Both the position numbers and the translations under genes were made by a program. This document shows, one piece after another, positions 23,341-32,148 of a stretch of DNA of 39,301 bases (its first letter is position 1; each line of letters starts with the position of its first letter). The notes beneath the pieces are model-generated. The model worked only from the letters and a program-made list of their open reading frames with translations, did not search any database and had not been told where the DNA came from. The stretch is from Ureibacillus massiliensis 4400831 = CIP 108448 = CCUG 49529 (GTDB taxonomy: Bacteria; Bacillota; Bacilli; Bacillales_A; Planococcaceae): contig NZ_JPVQ01000031.1 of the NCBI RefSeq assembly GCF_000772965.1, positions 1-39,301 of the forward strand, read 5' to 3'.

Positions 23341-24903
23341 ATGAAGAAACTTACTATTTTGTGTATTTCCATCCTTACTTTATGGGGATGTACGGATACG
23401 ACAGACATACAACAAGACCAATTTGCACAGTACAATGAAAGCTATGAAGAAGCGATGGAGCTCGTCGATCAAAATGAGTGGCAAGCTGCTAAAACGATCT
23501 TAACTGATTTAGAGCAATCACTTAACTCACTTGAGACAGCTAGCCCACTATTAGAAGATGTGAAAAAAGAGCTAGCAAAAGTAGAAGATCAATTATCTGT
23601 TCAACAAGTTAATAATCAGCAACTTGCAAACGTCATAACAGACCTTTATAGCAAATATGGTATCGTACCAGAAAATCACGAATATCATGCCCGAGGAGAA
23701 TTATTAATGGGCTTGGTTTATTCCGATTTGATTGATTTTAATCAAGATGGACAGGATGAGTTATATGTTCTCTTCAAAAGTAGCGAATACATGAATGATG
23801 AATTGGAACGTCGCAACCAAAATGGCTATATCGAAGAAGTTTGGGGCGTATCGGACGGAAAAGCCGAATTGTTATGGGACTCGTTCTACACAATTGATGA
23901 AAGTGTTGCATCTGACTTGTCAGTATCACTCATTACACTCAATGATGGAACAACCGCGATCAAACACTCTAGCGAGATGACCAAACAAGGAATCGAATTC
24001 GCGCATCATCAATTTTATACGCTACAAGAACACGAAATCTCTCTAGCGTACGATTTTTATTATACGAAAAACCTTAATGTTGAAACCGAGAAACCTTATT
24101 ATGAAGTAAATACTAAGGAAGTTGACCAACAAAAATATACGAAAGAATTTCAGTCTTATAATGGCAATGAACTCCCGCTTATCCAAAGTAACATTGGAGA
24201 AAAATCATTTGGCATTGATTTAACAAATCCTATAGCTACAATTGAAACCGTTGTAACGAACCTGACAAAGGATGCGACTGAAACTCTATTTTCAAATGAA
24301 GAAATTTCTCTGGACAAAAAAGGTGAACACTTCATCCAACAATTCAATAATGTTGGGAAAATTGATAAGCGCGAAAGTACTACTTATGAAACTATGATTG
24401 CATATATATTATTCAATAACATCCTAGAAGCGAATGTACCAGGAGAATATGGTGAGGGGTATAGAGAAAATTCAGTTTTGAAGGCAGTGAAAGATTATTT
24501 TGACGTTGATGTTAATCCAAATCGTCTTAACATTCCAACTGAATTAGATCCTACCCATTGGATGTATTTGCAAAATGATGCATTTTATCTTGCACCATCT
24601 GGCTATTATAATCCGAAAGTAATTCGCAATGTTGAAAAGGCAGTGAAGGTTAAAGACAATCTTTATTATGTACAGGTTCAGGATTATAACTTTAATTCAA
24701 TGGAACATAGCATAAACACGGAAATTGACTTTGACTTCGAAAAATATAAAAAGCTTCCGTTAGAGCAATGGCCCGCGCACACGAAACCATATATCGAAAA
24801 AGAACTCCCAACTTATATGCTTTTAAACTACGATGGGGACCAATACCAGCTTTACTATCAAGGGCATCTTACGTTGTTTGAAGGGGATATTGAGGAGTTT
24901 TAA
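23341..24903 (+). CDS. Lipoprotein of unknown function (520 aa)
   Basis: A surface lipoprotein: signal KK, hydrophobic segment, TLWGC with Cys17 as lipid site. After it comes a helical region (about 25-100, with leucine-spaced QLSVQQVNNQQL) and then a beta-rich part with SDLIDFNQDGQDELYVLF, an EF-hand-like D-x-N-x-D-G-x-D-E calcium-type motif. Several tryptophan-flanked segments follow, including ELDPTHWMYLQNDAFY. The ATG at 23341 is preferred to 23305 because GAGGTGAAAG precedes it. No neighbour suggests a role. A decayed copy of its 3' end occurs at 29256-29324, ending in nearly the same YYQGHLTLF residues. Confidence 0.8.
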   Translation: MKKLTILCISILTLWGCTDTTDIQQDQFAQYNESYEEAMELVDQNEWQAAKTILTDLEQSLNSLETASPLLEDVKKELAKVEDQLSVQQVNNQQLANVITDLYSKYGIVPENHEYHARGELLMGLVYSDLIDFNQDGQDELYVLFKSSEYMNDELERRNQNGYIEEVWGVSDGKAELLWDSFYTIDESVASDLSVSLITLNDGTTAIKHSSEMTKQGIEFAHHQFYTLQEHEISLAYDFYYTKNLNVETEKPYYEVNTKEVDQQKYTKEFQSYNGNELPLIQSNIGEKSFGIDLTNPIATIETVVTNLTKDATETLFSNEEISLDKKGEHFIQQFNNVGKIDKRESTTYETMIAYILFNNILEANVPGEYGEGYRENSVLKAVKDYFDVDVNPNRLNIPTELDPTHWMYLQNDAFYLAPSGYYNPKVIRNVEKAVKVKDNLYYVQVQDYNFNSMEHSINTEIDFDFEKYKKLPLEQWPAHTKPYIEKELPTYMLLNYDGDQYQLYYQGHLTLFEGDIEEF

Positions 24904-25210
24904 AGAGGAGTAGGAGGTTGAATTTAATTAGGATTAGGAAATTCCCTTGGACCTTAAAAGTCAAAAACTAATCGATACCCTACTACAATAAAAAACCTTC
25001 ATAACAATATAAAGAGTTTAATTCAGCCAGTCAGTTCTAAAGAGTCATTTTTTTCACTTTAAATTAAAAAAAGATAGTGAGGCTAGGACATAAGTAGAAA
25101 ACTGTAATTCGGAGGATTAATTGAATATTATCACTCCTTACGTTGTAAAGTGTATAATTATTTGTTTTTGGTTATCATTCGAATATAATTGAGTTAGGTG
25201 GTGATTGTTC
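24904..25210. other. AT-rich gap with a degenerate repeat end
   Basis: No gene is visible. At 25079-25110 there is a degenerate copy of the repeat start found at 25772 (GAGGCTAGGACATAAG versus GAGGCTGGGACATAAA). TATAAT within AGTGTATAAT near 25152 may be a -10 for the Uma2-family gene. No terminator of the lipoprotein gene could be identified. Confidence 0.5.
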
Positions 25211-25786
25211 TTGGGTTTATTATTTGAAAGGTATTACACCTATGCAGAATTTGAAGCAGAACGAAAAAAAACCAATAAAAGATTAGAGTATATCGATGGA
25301 GTGATTTATATGTCTCCATCTCCAAACATTAAACATCAAGAAATCTCATCATTCCTCCATGCTCTAATTTACAATCATTTAAAAGATAGTAAATGTAAAG
25401 TTTTTGCTGCACCTACTGATGTCGTCTTTAATAACGAAAGTAATGATGAAAAAAAACGTGTTGTACCCGATCTATTCGTAGCTTGCAATCAAGATAACTT
25501 CACTGAAAATGAATACGTCGGAGCTCCAGATTTTATCATTGAAATATTAAGTCCTTCAAATAAATCTTATGATATGGTGACAAAGCTGAATTTATATATG
25601 AATTTCGATGTAAAAGAATATTGGATTGTAGACCCTATGGAAAATCATATAATGGTTTATTTCAAAGAACCTGATTTAGAAATACAATTCAAATTAGTGA
25701 CTCTAGGAGAAATGGTTGTATCCAATCTTTTTAAAAATATTAAAATAAATACCGATGAATTATTTAATTTAGAGGCTGGGACATAA
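25211..25786 (+). CDS. Uma2-family (DUF820) restriction-endonuclease-like protein
   Basis: PD-(D/E)XK-type fold of the Uma2 family, common in cyanobacteria and also in Firmicutes; true activity is largely unknown. Visible family blocks are YIDGVIYMSPSPNIKHQ (about 26-42), VVPDLFVAC (Asp at the catalytic position), PDFIIEILSPSNKSYD (Glu), and KLNLYMNFDVKEYWIVDP, with the Lys/Tyr pattern of the family. Two TTG starts are possible (25205 and 25211); the second is preferred because AGGTGG lies 8 nt upstream. The last four codons, EAGT-stop, belong to the repeat that begins at 25772, so insertion of that element redefined the C-terminus. Confidence 0.85.
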   Translation: MGLLFERYYTYAEFEAERKKTNKRLEYIDGVIYMSPSPNIKHQEISSFLHALIYNHLKDSKCKVFAAPTDVVFNNESNDEKKRVVPDLFVACNQDNFTENEYVGAPDFIIEILSPSNKSYDMVTKLNLYMNFDVKEYWIVDPMENHIMVYFKEPDLEIQFKLVTLGEMVVSNLFKNIKINTDELFNLEAGT

Positions 25787-26238
25787 AGAGAAAAGTACAA
25801 TCCATTTAAAATGCCGATTGTACTTTTTTGATATAGTACCGTTCGTTTCCGAGGCAGGCTTCGCGCATCCAGTGGCGAGCGGTGCTCCTTTCGCTTTACT
25901 CTGCGGGGTCTCGGGCCAACAGGATGTTGGTCACAGCTCTTTTTCTGCACCGAAAGCGTAAGCGGCAGGTGCAAAGGCGTTGCCACAGAGGCCAACAGGA
26001 CGTTGGTCATGTCGCTGATACATGAGGAAGTGGCGTTATCAGCGACAAGTGGCGATTTTAGCCTTTGTACCGTTATTCCTTACATCCCGCAGGAAAGCTT
26101 TGCCTTGCATCGAAAGCGAAAGCGGCAGATGCACTCTTCGCCTGCCTCTCCAACGAACGACTTTCAAATAAGCGGCGAGCAAATATTTACTATTCTTTCT
26201 TGTGTCTACTTGTTCGAAGTTTACTTTTGTCCCAGCCT
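25773..26238. mobile_element. 466-bp MITE-like structured repeat element
   Basis: The element has inverted ends AGGCTGGGACA (25773-25783 and, inverted, 26228-26238). A longer internal inverted repeat (25840-25859 with 26140-26159, core GTTCGTT and GAGGCAGGC) lies inside. It also carries CCAACAGGATGTTGG-like palindromes at 25917-25931 and 25992-26006, a hairpin with perfect 10-bp arms GTCGCTGATA/TATCAGCGAC (26011-26046), and direct copies of CGAAAGCG.AAGCGGCAG.TGCA. It is richer in GC than its surroundings. No transposase gene is inside, so it is non-autonomous or a dispersed repeat; short frames in it are not considered genes. Confidence 0.65.
25791..25829 (+). terminator. Terminator of the Uma2 gene (within the repeat element)
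   Basis: The perfect 12-bp stem AAAAGTACAATC/GATTGTACTTTT (25791-25802 with 25816-25827) is followed by further T. It starts 4 bp after the stop codon, so the repeat supplies both the end of the protein and the terminator. Confidence 0.75.
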
Positions 26239-26446
26239 GTTTTCATTTAAATTTAAATGCATTTAATATAGTATAGTAACATCTTTTTAAGAATACCTGT
26301 CCAAACAAATCCCTTCCGGAGTAATTGGCCTTTCCACAAAAAATGTACGACGAATAAAAGAAATTGGTACCCATTACTTGTCCTCTCGTCCCCATAAGAT
26401 AGTGTATAATAGTATATATATTTCTATTATAAAGAGGAGAATGATC

Positions 26447-27616
26447 ATGCAACAATTTTTAAAAATGGCTTCACAATTTATTCAATCTGAAGATACGATT
26501 GTCAGGGATTTTATCGCATTTCATTTGCGCGATTTCCCTTTCACGCCTTCAGAAATGGTAAACGATCAATTGACAAATGCACTACATGCAAATAATGAAG
26601 ATAAAATTTCGATTCTCATTCAAGGTAATGACGAGAATGTCAATGAAGATTCACTGCCCATTTTATTAGAGTTGTTTAATAAAACACCTAAGGAAAAGCG
26701 GCACTTAATTACACGATATGCTCGAAATTTACCGATCCCTGTTCTACTTGACCATGAGGAACAGTTAAAGCAATATATTTCAAAAGCTTACTTTGATATT
26801 TGTCGCAGATGTTTAATATCTGATGAGGAAGATTTATGGAAGCTTTATGCCGATCTTCAACATCAAATGGAGGAAAAAGGCTATAACGGTTTGTTATTTG
26901 AACTGGCCAAGAAAGTTCAAGATACGCTTATTGAAAAAAATTATTACGATCAGCAAGAAGTTCGATTGATTTTACAACAAGAGTTAACGGAAGATTGGTT
27001 TTCCTTTAACGGAATTTTGGCAGTTCGAGCAGTCGGAATCATGCAACTTACGGAGTACATTGAGACTCTTGCATCACTACTTACTCGCGATGAAGATATA
27101 TTACTTGAAGAGGTGGAGATCGCATTAAGTCGTTTTCAATCGGACGAAGTGGTTCGTGCAGTCGCACCATATGCTAAAAAATTCGAAAGTTATCATTTTG
27201 CACTTGGTATTTTAAAACATACAAAAACGGAACTTGCAGAACAAGTATTGGTGGAATGTTATGACGTTCTAGAAGATGATGGGAAGGAAATGGTACTAGA
27301 TGGATTAACATCACATTTTTCAGAACACGCCTTTCCATTAATAGAAGATTTTATAGCCAATAAATATCGTGGCAATGTCCTCGATATGGAAGAAATGTTT
27401 TATGGATTTTATCGCGTAATGAACCGTCAACATCCACAAATGGAAAAATGGCGTCTACACGTGATAGAACAGAATCGCCGTTTTGCGCAGTTAGATGATC
27501 AATCGTTCCTAAATCTTCTTCCAAAAACTACTCCAGTTGCATCCGTTAAAATTGGTAGAAATGACCCATGCCATTGTGGTAGTGGTAAAAAATATAAAAA
27601 ATGTTGCGGAAAATAA
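26447..27616 (+). CDS. SEC-C zinc-motif protein with helical repeats (389 aa)
   Basis: The C-terminal SEC-C zinc motif RNDPCHCGSGKKYKKCC is the type found at the end of SecA, which binds zinc and SecB or ribosomes; many standalone proteins carry it with unknown function. The preceding 360 residues are alpha-helical with HEAT/ARM-like alternation (for example EEVEIALSRFQSDEVVRAVAPYA). No signal or membrane segment. Of two in-frame ATGs, the one at 26447 is preferred since AAAGAGGAG lies 7 nt upstream. TATAAT at 26405-26410 may be the -10. Ends at a terminator shared with the convergent serine hydrolase. Confidence 0.8.
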   Translation: MQQFLKMASQFIQSEDTIVRDFIAFHLRDFPFTPSEMVNDQLTNALHANNEDKISILIQGNDENVNEDSLPILLELFNKTPKEKRHLITRYARNLPIPVLLDHEEQLKQYISKAYFDICRRCLISDEEDLWKLYADLQHQMEEKGYNGLLFELAKKVQDTLIEKNYYDQQEVRLILQQELTEDWFSFNGILAVRAVGIMQLTEYIETLASLLTRDEDILLEEVEIALSRFQSDEVVRAVAPYAKKFESYHFALGILKHTKTELAEQVLVECYDVLEDDGKEMVLDGLTSHFSEHAFPLIEDFIANKYRGNVLDMEEMFYGFYRVMNRQHPQMEKWRLHVIEQNRRFAQLDDQSFLNLLPKTTPVASVKIGRNDPCHCGSGKKYKKCCGK

Positions 27617-27690
27617 CAATGTAGTTAAATCTCACGATACCTATCCCCTTGTCTTATTACAATCACGAACCAATGAAGGGCTAGATTTAA

Positions 27691-27724
27691 AAGACCTGAG
27701 TCCAGTTGAACGAACTCAGGTCTT
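27691..27724 (-). terminator. Terminator between convergent SEC-C and serine hydrolase genes
   Basis: A perfect 11-bp stem AAGACCTGAGT (27691-27701) pairs with ACTCAGGTCTT (27714-27724). On the minus strand a short T-run follows (TTTTAAAT), which serves the serine hydrolase. The plus side lacks T residues. Confidence 0.6.
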
Positions 27725-27783
27725 GGAAGTTGCCTACACTATGTGTCTAATTTTATTGGGTCAAATCATTTAGGTAGGTTATA

Positions 27784-28980
27784 TTATTTGCTATGTTTTT
27801 TTAATAGATGATATACTGCTGATTCAAATTCTAGATATCCGAGATAGGATGCAGGGTCTTGATATGGGAACATTTGTGTAGCCCAAAAACCGCCAATTCC
27901 GTTTTCACGGTCAATCCAGTAGTAAAGGTTAGCCAAGCCTGCCCACATTAACTGACCTGCAGGACGACCTGTCGGAAGTTCTTCTTCATTGACTTGGAAT
28001 GTATACGACCATGATTTTGTAACACCTGGGAAGAATTCACCGTCATTCGATAATGTTGTATCCGATGTAATCCATCCACCGCTTTTTAATTCACCTAAAC
28101 CGTTTTGGGCCATTTTAGTTACAGTTTCAGATTCTAATACATCTGCACCATCATTCAGTAGCATTCTAATAAATTTCATGTACTCCCCAATACTTGCAAA
28201 TAGACCGTGACCACCCATGTCCATTTCGGGAGGTTGTGGAATTACTAAATCTCGCTGGGGAATAAGTGTGCCTTCTTGATTTCTTGTATGCATTGTTGCC
28301 CGGCGTTCTTCCATAGAAGGTGTTAGAGCAAAACTAATATCTGTCATATCTAGTGGAGAAAAGATTTTCTCTTGTAATACTTGTCCAAGTCGTTTTCCTT
28401 CAACAGCTTCGACAACTTTTCCGACCCAGTCAATATTTACTCCATAGTTCCAACGTTCACCTGGTTCGAATAATAAGACACTTTTTACCGAATCAAATGT
28501 GCTTGTTAATAGTGTAGGTGTGTTTGTGGATTCACGGTATTTCCGATCTTCATGACTGAAAAACTCATATCCGAATCCAGCTGTATGAAGCATTAACATA
28601 TTAATCGTAACGTCAGTTTTTGGCTCTCTTAGAATTGGTTTACCATTAATGTCGAAACCTTCAAGTACTTTTATCTCTTCTATTTCTGGAACATATTTTT
28701 TTACAGGATCTTCTAAGCTAACTTTACCTTCTTCAACGAGCTTCATTAATGCTGCACCTGTAATCGCTTTCGTTGTTGAAAACAATGAAAAAATGCTGTC
28801 AATCGTCATTGGTGTTTTCGTATTTATGTCTCTTACACCTGCAGATCCCTCATAAATATTGCCTTCACGGTCCGTTACAATTGCGACCACTCCTGGTGCA
28901 CCACCAGCACGATTCACTGTATTCCTAAGAATTTTATCAAGTGTTTCTTGTAGCTCTGTTTTTAAAATTGCAGTACCCAA
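27784..28980 (-). CDS. Serine hydrolase, beta-lactamase class C / esterase family
   Basis: A penicillin-binding-protein-like serine hydrolase. The catalytic SxxK motif is STTK (Ser about 68, after SLF); the second motif is WNYGVNIDWVGKVVE, with Tyr as general base; a later GGHGLFASIGEYMKF-type segment is family-typical. No signal peptide, so it is likely a cytoplasmic esterase or amidase like EstB rather than a beta-lactamase. TTG start: AGGAGG overlaps an upstream in-frame TTG (28989), so the TTG at 28980, 9 nt beyond it, is preferred. Stands alone. Confidence 0.85.
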   Translation of the reverse strand: MGTAILKTELQETLDKILRNTVNRAGGAPGVVAIVTDREGNIYEGSAGVRDINTKTPMTIDSIFSLFSTTKAITGAALMKLVEEGKVSLEDPVKKYVPEIEEIKVLEGFDINGKPILREPKTDVTINMLMLHTAGFGYEFFSHEDRKYRESTNTPTLLTSTFDSVKSVLLFEPGERWNYGVNIDWVGKVVEAVEGKRLGQVLQEKIFSPLDMTDISFALTPSMEERRATMHTRNQEGTLIPQRDLVIPQPPEMDMGGHGLFASIGEYMKFIRMLLNDGADVLESETVTKMAQNGLGELKSGGWITSDTTLSNDGEFFPGVTKSWSYTFQVNEEELPTGRPAGQLMWAGLANLYYWIDRENGIGGFWATQMFPYQDPASYLGYLEFESAVYHLLKKHSK

Positions 28981-29057
28981 TATTATCAACCTCCTATTCT
29001 ATTTACTTTATAATATTCAATACTGGGACAATATATGATAATGGTTAAATGATAGAT

Positions 29058-29215
29058 GAGCAAAAGTTGGAGAGAGAAAACGAACTACTTCGTTTTGAGG
29101 TGGAATATTTAAAAAGTTGCGAGCTTTTCAGATGGATCCGGAAGGTTATGTAGAAGTACAAGCAGCGCTATCATACGAACTCAAATTTTTTGTGTTAATC
29201 ACTATAACGTCGAAA
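29058..29215 (+). pseudogene. Decayed IS3-family transposase OrfA fragment
   Basis: Read in shifting frames, the sequence encodes ERENELLRFEVEYLK, then KLRAFQMDPEGY, then in another frame KYKQRYHTNSN followed by a stop. This order is characteristic of the end of IS3-group OrfA (leucine zipper, YLKKLRAF, EGYLEKHKQRYHTNSK). At least two frameshifts separate the pieces. No inverted ends, OrfB or complete element is present. Confidence 0.6.
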
Positions 29216-29255
29216 GTTAGAAGGTTTTATTTTTCTATATCCCAGAGAGGCAATC

Positions 29256-29324
29256 GGGGACTATTACCAGCTATACTATCAAGGGCATCTTACGCTGTTT
29301 GATGGGGAAATTGAGGAGTTTTAA
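29256..29324 (+). pseudogene. Copy of the 3' end of the lipoprotein gene (23341-24903)
   Basis: The 23 codons here, ending in TAA, encode YYQLYYQGHLTLF then DGEIEEF-stop; the lipoprotein ends QYQLYYQGHLTLF then EGDIEEF-stop, and identity continues a few bases past the stop (TAAAGAG). Nothing upstream matches, so it is the remnant of a duplicated paralogue, possibly truncated by the neighbouring IS3 fragment. Confidence 0.75.
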
Positions 29325-29331
29325 AGAGTAT

Positions 29332-29356
29332 AAGGGGGCAGGTATACTGTCCCCTT
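29332..29356. terminator. Possible terminator of the polyamine-type ABC operon
   Basis: AAGGGGGCAG (29332-29341) pairs with CTGTCCCCTT (29347-29356) with one mismatch and a 5-nt loop. Neither strand has a strong T-run, so efficiency is unclear. It lies 20 bp after the ATPase stop codon on the minus strand. Confidence 0.45.
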
Positions 29357-29375
29357 CTCCCTCTAATATTCACTA

Positions 29376-30428
29376 TTATTCATACAAAGAAATAACATTA
29401 TCTAAGTTCCAACATAAAGAGATGTTGTCTCCCTCTTTAATAGTGAAAGTTTTATATTTTTCTGAAGGTATTTCGACAACCATTTCTTCACCATTCTCAA
29501 GGATTGTTAATAATTCAATAATTGTACCTCTATATAAAAGTGTTTGGACTGTTGCGTTAACATGATTATCATATTCTGATACATTTTGTGGGTTCACTAA
29601 AATCATATTTGGTCTAATACCGACTTTAATTATATTAGTGTCTGTATCGCCTATTTTGATTTTTGTATTATTTTTTGTTACGAAAGTGCCATTGTTATTA
29701 TTACCTTCAAAAATATTCCTAACCCCTACAAAATCAGCTGTAAAATGTGAATTCGGTTTGTCAAATATTTCTTCTGGTGTACCAATTTGGCGAATGTGTC
29801 CACTTTCCATAACTACAATCTTATCAGATAAAACGAGCGCCTCCTCTTGATCATGCGTTACAAAAATACAAGTTAAGTTTAATTTCCTTTGTAAGTTTAA
29901 TATCTCCGTACGCATTTCGTCTCGAAGTTTGGCATCTAAATTACTTAGTGGTTCATCCAAAAGTAATACACTTGGATTTACTATAAGCGCACGTGCCAAC
30001 GCAACTCGCTGCTGTTGTCCCCCTGAAAGCTGACCTGGAAAACGATCGATTAAATGATCCAGCCTTACTAACTTCAACATGTCTATTACTCGTTCTTTAA
30101 TTTCCTTTTTTGGTACTTTCCTCATTTTTAATCCATAACCAACATTGTCACCAATCGTCATATGCGGAAAAAGAGCATAGTTTTGGAAAACGAGTGAAGT
30201 ATCTCTTTTATTTGGTGGTATCTGAGTAATATTAGAGTCATTCATTAATATTTCTCCAGAAGTAGGTTGTATAAAACCAGAAATCATTCTCAATGTCGTA
30301 CTTTTACCACAACCACTAGGTCCTAAAAAAGAGACAAATTCTCCTTCTTCGATTGAGAGATTAATATTATTTACAACAGTTGTATCACCATATTTTTTAG
30401 TAATATTTTCTAATGTTAACTTTCCCAT
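29376..30428 (-). CDS. ABC transporter ATPase, spermidine/putrescine (PotA)-type
   Basis: The ATPase of an importer of the polyamine/opine/iron class. Walker [10 protein letters not shown] (about 34-42), Q-loop VFQNYALFPHM, signature LSGGQQQR, Walker [13 protein letters not shown]-loop VTHDQEEAL, and a C-terminal TOBE-like region typical for PotA (350 aa). Last gene of the LysR2-linked operon, following the permease with a short gap and GAGGAG ribosome site. The transported compound is unknown. Confidence 0.9.
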   Translation of the reverse strand: MGKLTLENITKKYGDTTVVNNINLSIEEGEFVSFLGPSGCGKSTTLRMISGFIQPTSGEILMNDSNITQIPPNKRDTSLVFQNYALFPHMTIGDNVGYGLKMRKVPKKEIKERVIDMLKLVRLDHLIDRFPGQLSGGQQQRVALARALIVNPSVLLLDEPLSNLDAKLRDEMRTEILNLQRKLNLTCIFVTHDQEEALVLSDKIVVMESGHIRQIGTPEEIFDKPNSHFTADFVGVRNIFEGNNNNGTFVTKNNTKIKIGDTDTNIIKVGIRPNMILVNPQNVSEYDNHVNATVQTLLYRGTIIELLTILENGEEMVVEIPSEKYKTFTIKEGDNISLCWNLDNVISLYE

Positions 30429-30440
30429 TTTATTTCTCCT

Positions 30441-31247
30441 CTATATCATATTAGTCACCTTGACGAATCGATTCGCTATCCACATTAATATTGCAATCAG
30501 AAGTATTTGGACAGTAGATACGGCTGCAATTAGTGGATCTATTCTCCAAGTAACATAGTTAAGAATTTCAATTGGTAAAGTTGTTTCACCAGGGCTAACG
30601 AGCATAAGACTAATTTCTAAATTATTAAACGAGTGAATAAATGACAAAATAGCAGCCGCAATAATTGAAGGTCTAAGATTTGGCAGTACTATATTATAAA
30701 ATGCTTGTACTTTTGTTGAACCTAAATCAATTGATGCTTCTTCTAAAGAAGGACTTATACTTTGCAATCCGGCAGAAATTAATCTAACTGTCCAAGGCAA
30801 TGCAATTATGATATGAGCTATTACAAGTGACCAATAACTAGGTACAAGGTTCATATTACTCATTCTCTCTAAATTAAAAAGATAAATATAGATTGCAATC
30901 CCTGTTATGATTGAAGGAACGATTAATGGTGATAAAAATAACATCTCCAGTATTTTTTTACCCCAAAAGTTATAACGAACAATTGCTATTGAGCTAAATA
31001 AACCTAAAATTATCGAAAACACGGTCGCAGTTACAGAAACTTTTAAACTTAAAAGGAATGAATCTAAAAATTGTGTTTGTTCTCCTAAGGCTTTATACCA
31101 TTCTAATGAATATCCTTTTGGAGGAAAGATTATTAACTGCTGAGAGAAAAAGGAAATCCAAAGTACCATGAATAGTGGCAATGTAATAAATAAAAATATT
31201 AGGAGTATCGGTATTTTTTTAGATATAGCTAATATACTTCGATTCAC
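30441..31247 (-). CDS. ABC transporter permease, PotC-like
   Basis: A membrane subunit of about six transmembrane segments (268 aa). The EAA-like ATPase contact loop reads SLEEASIDLGSTKVQAFYNI near residue 170. GTG start, with GGAGGTGAAGG upstream that lies in the end of the preceding gene; the two genes overlap by 4 nt (GTGA), indicating translational coupling. Confidence 0.9.
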   Translation of the reverse strand: MNRSILAISKKIPILLIFLFITLPLFMVLWISFFSQQLIIFPPKGYSLEWYKALGEQTQFLDSFLLSLKVSVTATVFSIILGLFSSIAIVRYNFWGKKILEMLFLSPLIVPSIITGIAIYIYLFNLERMSNMNLVPSYWSLVIAHIIIALPWTVRLISAGLQSISPSLEEASIDLGSTKVQAFYNIVLPNLRPSIIAAAILSFIHSFNNLEISLMLVSPGETTLPIEILNYVTWRIDPLIAAVSTVQILLIAILMWIANRFVKVTNMI

Positions 31248-32131
31248 CCCTTCACCTCCGTGCTTGCATTAATATTTCCAGAAGATGACTTTTCCATAAC
31301 TCTCAAATAAATAACAGATGTGATTAATGTGATAGCAATTAACACGACAGCCATTGCTGATCCTAGAGGCCAGTTTGATACTTCCGTTATTTGTGAATAT
31401 AATGCTGGAGCCATCATTTGGACTTTTGTTCCTCCAATAATAAGTGGAGTAGTGTATGCATTCATTGATAATATAAATACGAATAATGTACCAGCCAAAA
31501 TTCCCGGCATCGCTAAAGGAATTACTATTGAACGCATAACCATCCAGTTTGAAGCCCCCAAATCCTTTGCACTTTCCTCTAAAGATGGATTAATATTTTC
31601 AATGACGGATTGAATTGAGATAATCATATATGGTAGAACAACATTCGATATCGCAATAATTACTGCGATGTGTGTTCCTAAAAAAGATTCTGGAGTATCA
31701 ATTATGCCAATGGCTAATAGCAACTCATTTATTAAACCAGTTTCACTAAACAATGCTATCCAACCAATATCTCTCACAATATTTCCCACTAATAGTGGAA
31801 AAACAACTAGCCCAATTAAAATACCTTTGAACTTTGATTTCGTTCTTGCTAAAAGGTAAGCAATTGGAAAGGCTAATATTAACGAGAAAATAGTTGCTAC
31901 GAATGAAATAAGAATAGTATTCCATAAAATATTTAAGAAATAACTATCACTAAAAAACTCTACAAAGTTTTCTAGAGTCCAGGCAGACTCATAAGATCCA
32001 CCTGGAATATTACGATTAAAGCTGGTACGTAAAAAATTAACTAACGGAAGAATGAATAAAAATGTAACTAATATAGTTGCAGGTGCAATTAGTGAGGAAA
32101 TGCTAATAAATTTATGACTGTTGCTTTTCAC
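31244..32131 (-). CDS. ABC transporter permease, PotB-like
   Basis: The other membrane subunit, 295 aa, with about six hydrophobic segments. The EAA loop is SLEESAKDLGASNWMVMRSI. GTG start with AGGGGG upstream. Located between the substrate-binding protein and PotC-like genes in the usual order for polyamine-type systems. Confidence 0.9.
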   Translation of the reverse strand: MKSNSHKFISISSLIAPATILVTFLFILPLVNFLRTSFNRNIPGGSYESAWTLENFVEFFSDSYFLNILWNTILISFVATIFSLILAFPIAYLLARTKSKFKGILIGLVVFPLLVGNIVRDIGWIALFSETGLINELLLAIGIIDTPESFLGTHIAVIIAISNVVLPYMIISIQSVIENINPSLEESAKDLGASNWMVMRSIVIPLAMPGILAGTLFVFILSMNAYTTPLIIGGTKVQMMAPALYSQITEVSNWPLGSAMAVVLIAITLITSVIYLRVMEKSSSGNINASTEVKG

Positions 32132-32148
32132 TATAATCCCCCTATGTT

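Noticed and set aside
25657-26266. Short frames on both strands within the repeat element (minus 25657-26010, plus 26003-26266)
   Set aside because: They run through palindromes and hairpins, lack ribosome sites and resemble no protein.
29117-29302. 61-codon plus frame
   Set aside because: It is assembled from IS3 relic and the lipoprotein 3' relic read out of frame, not a gene.
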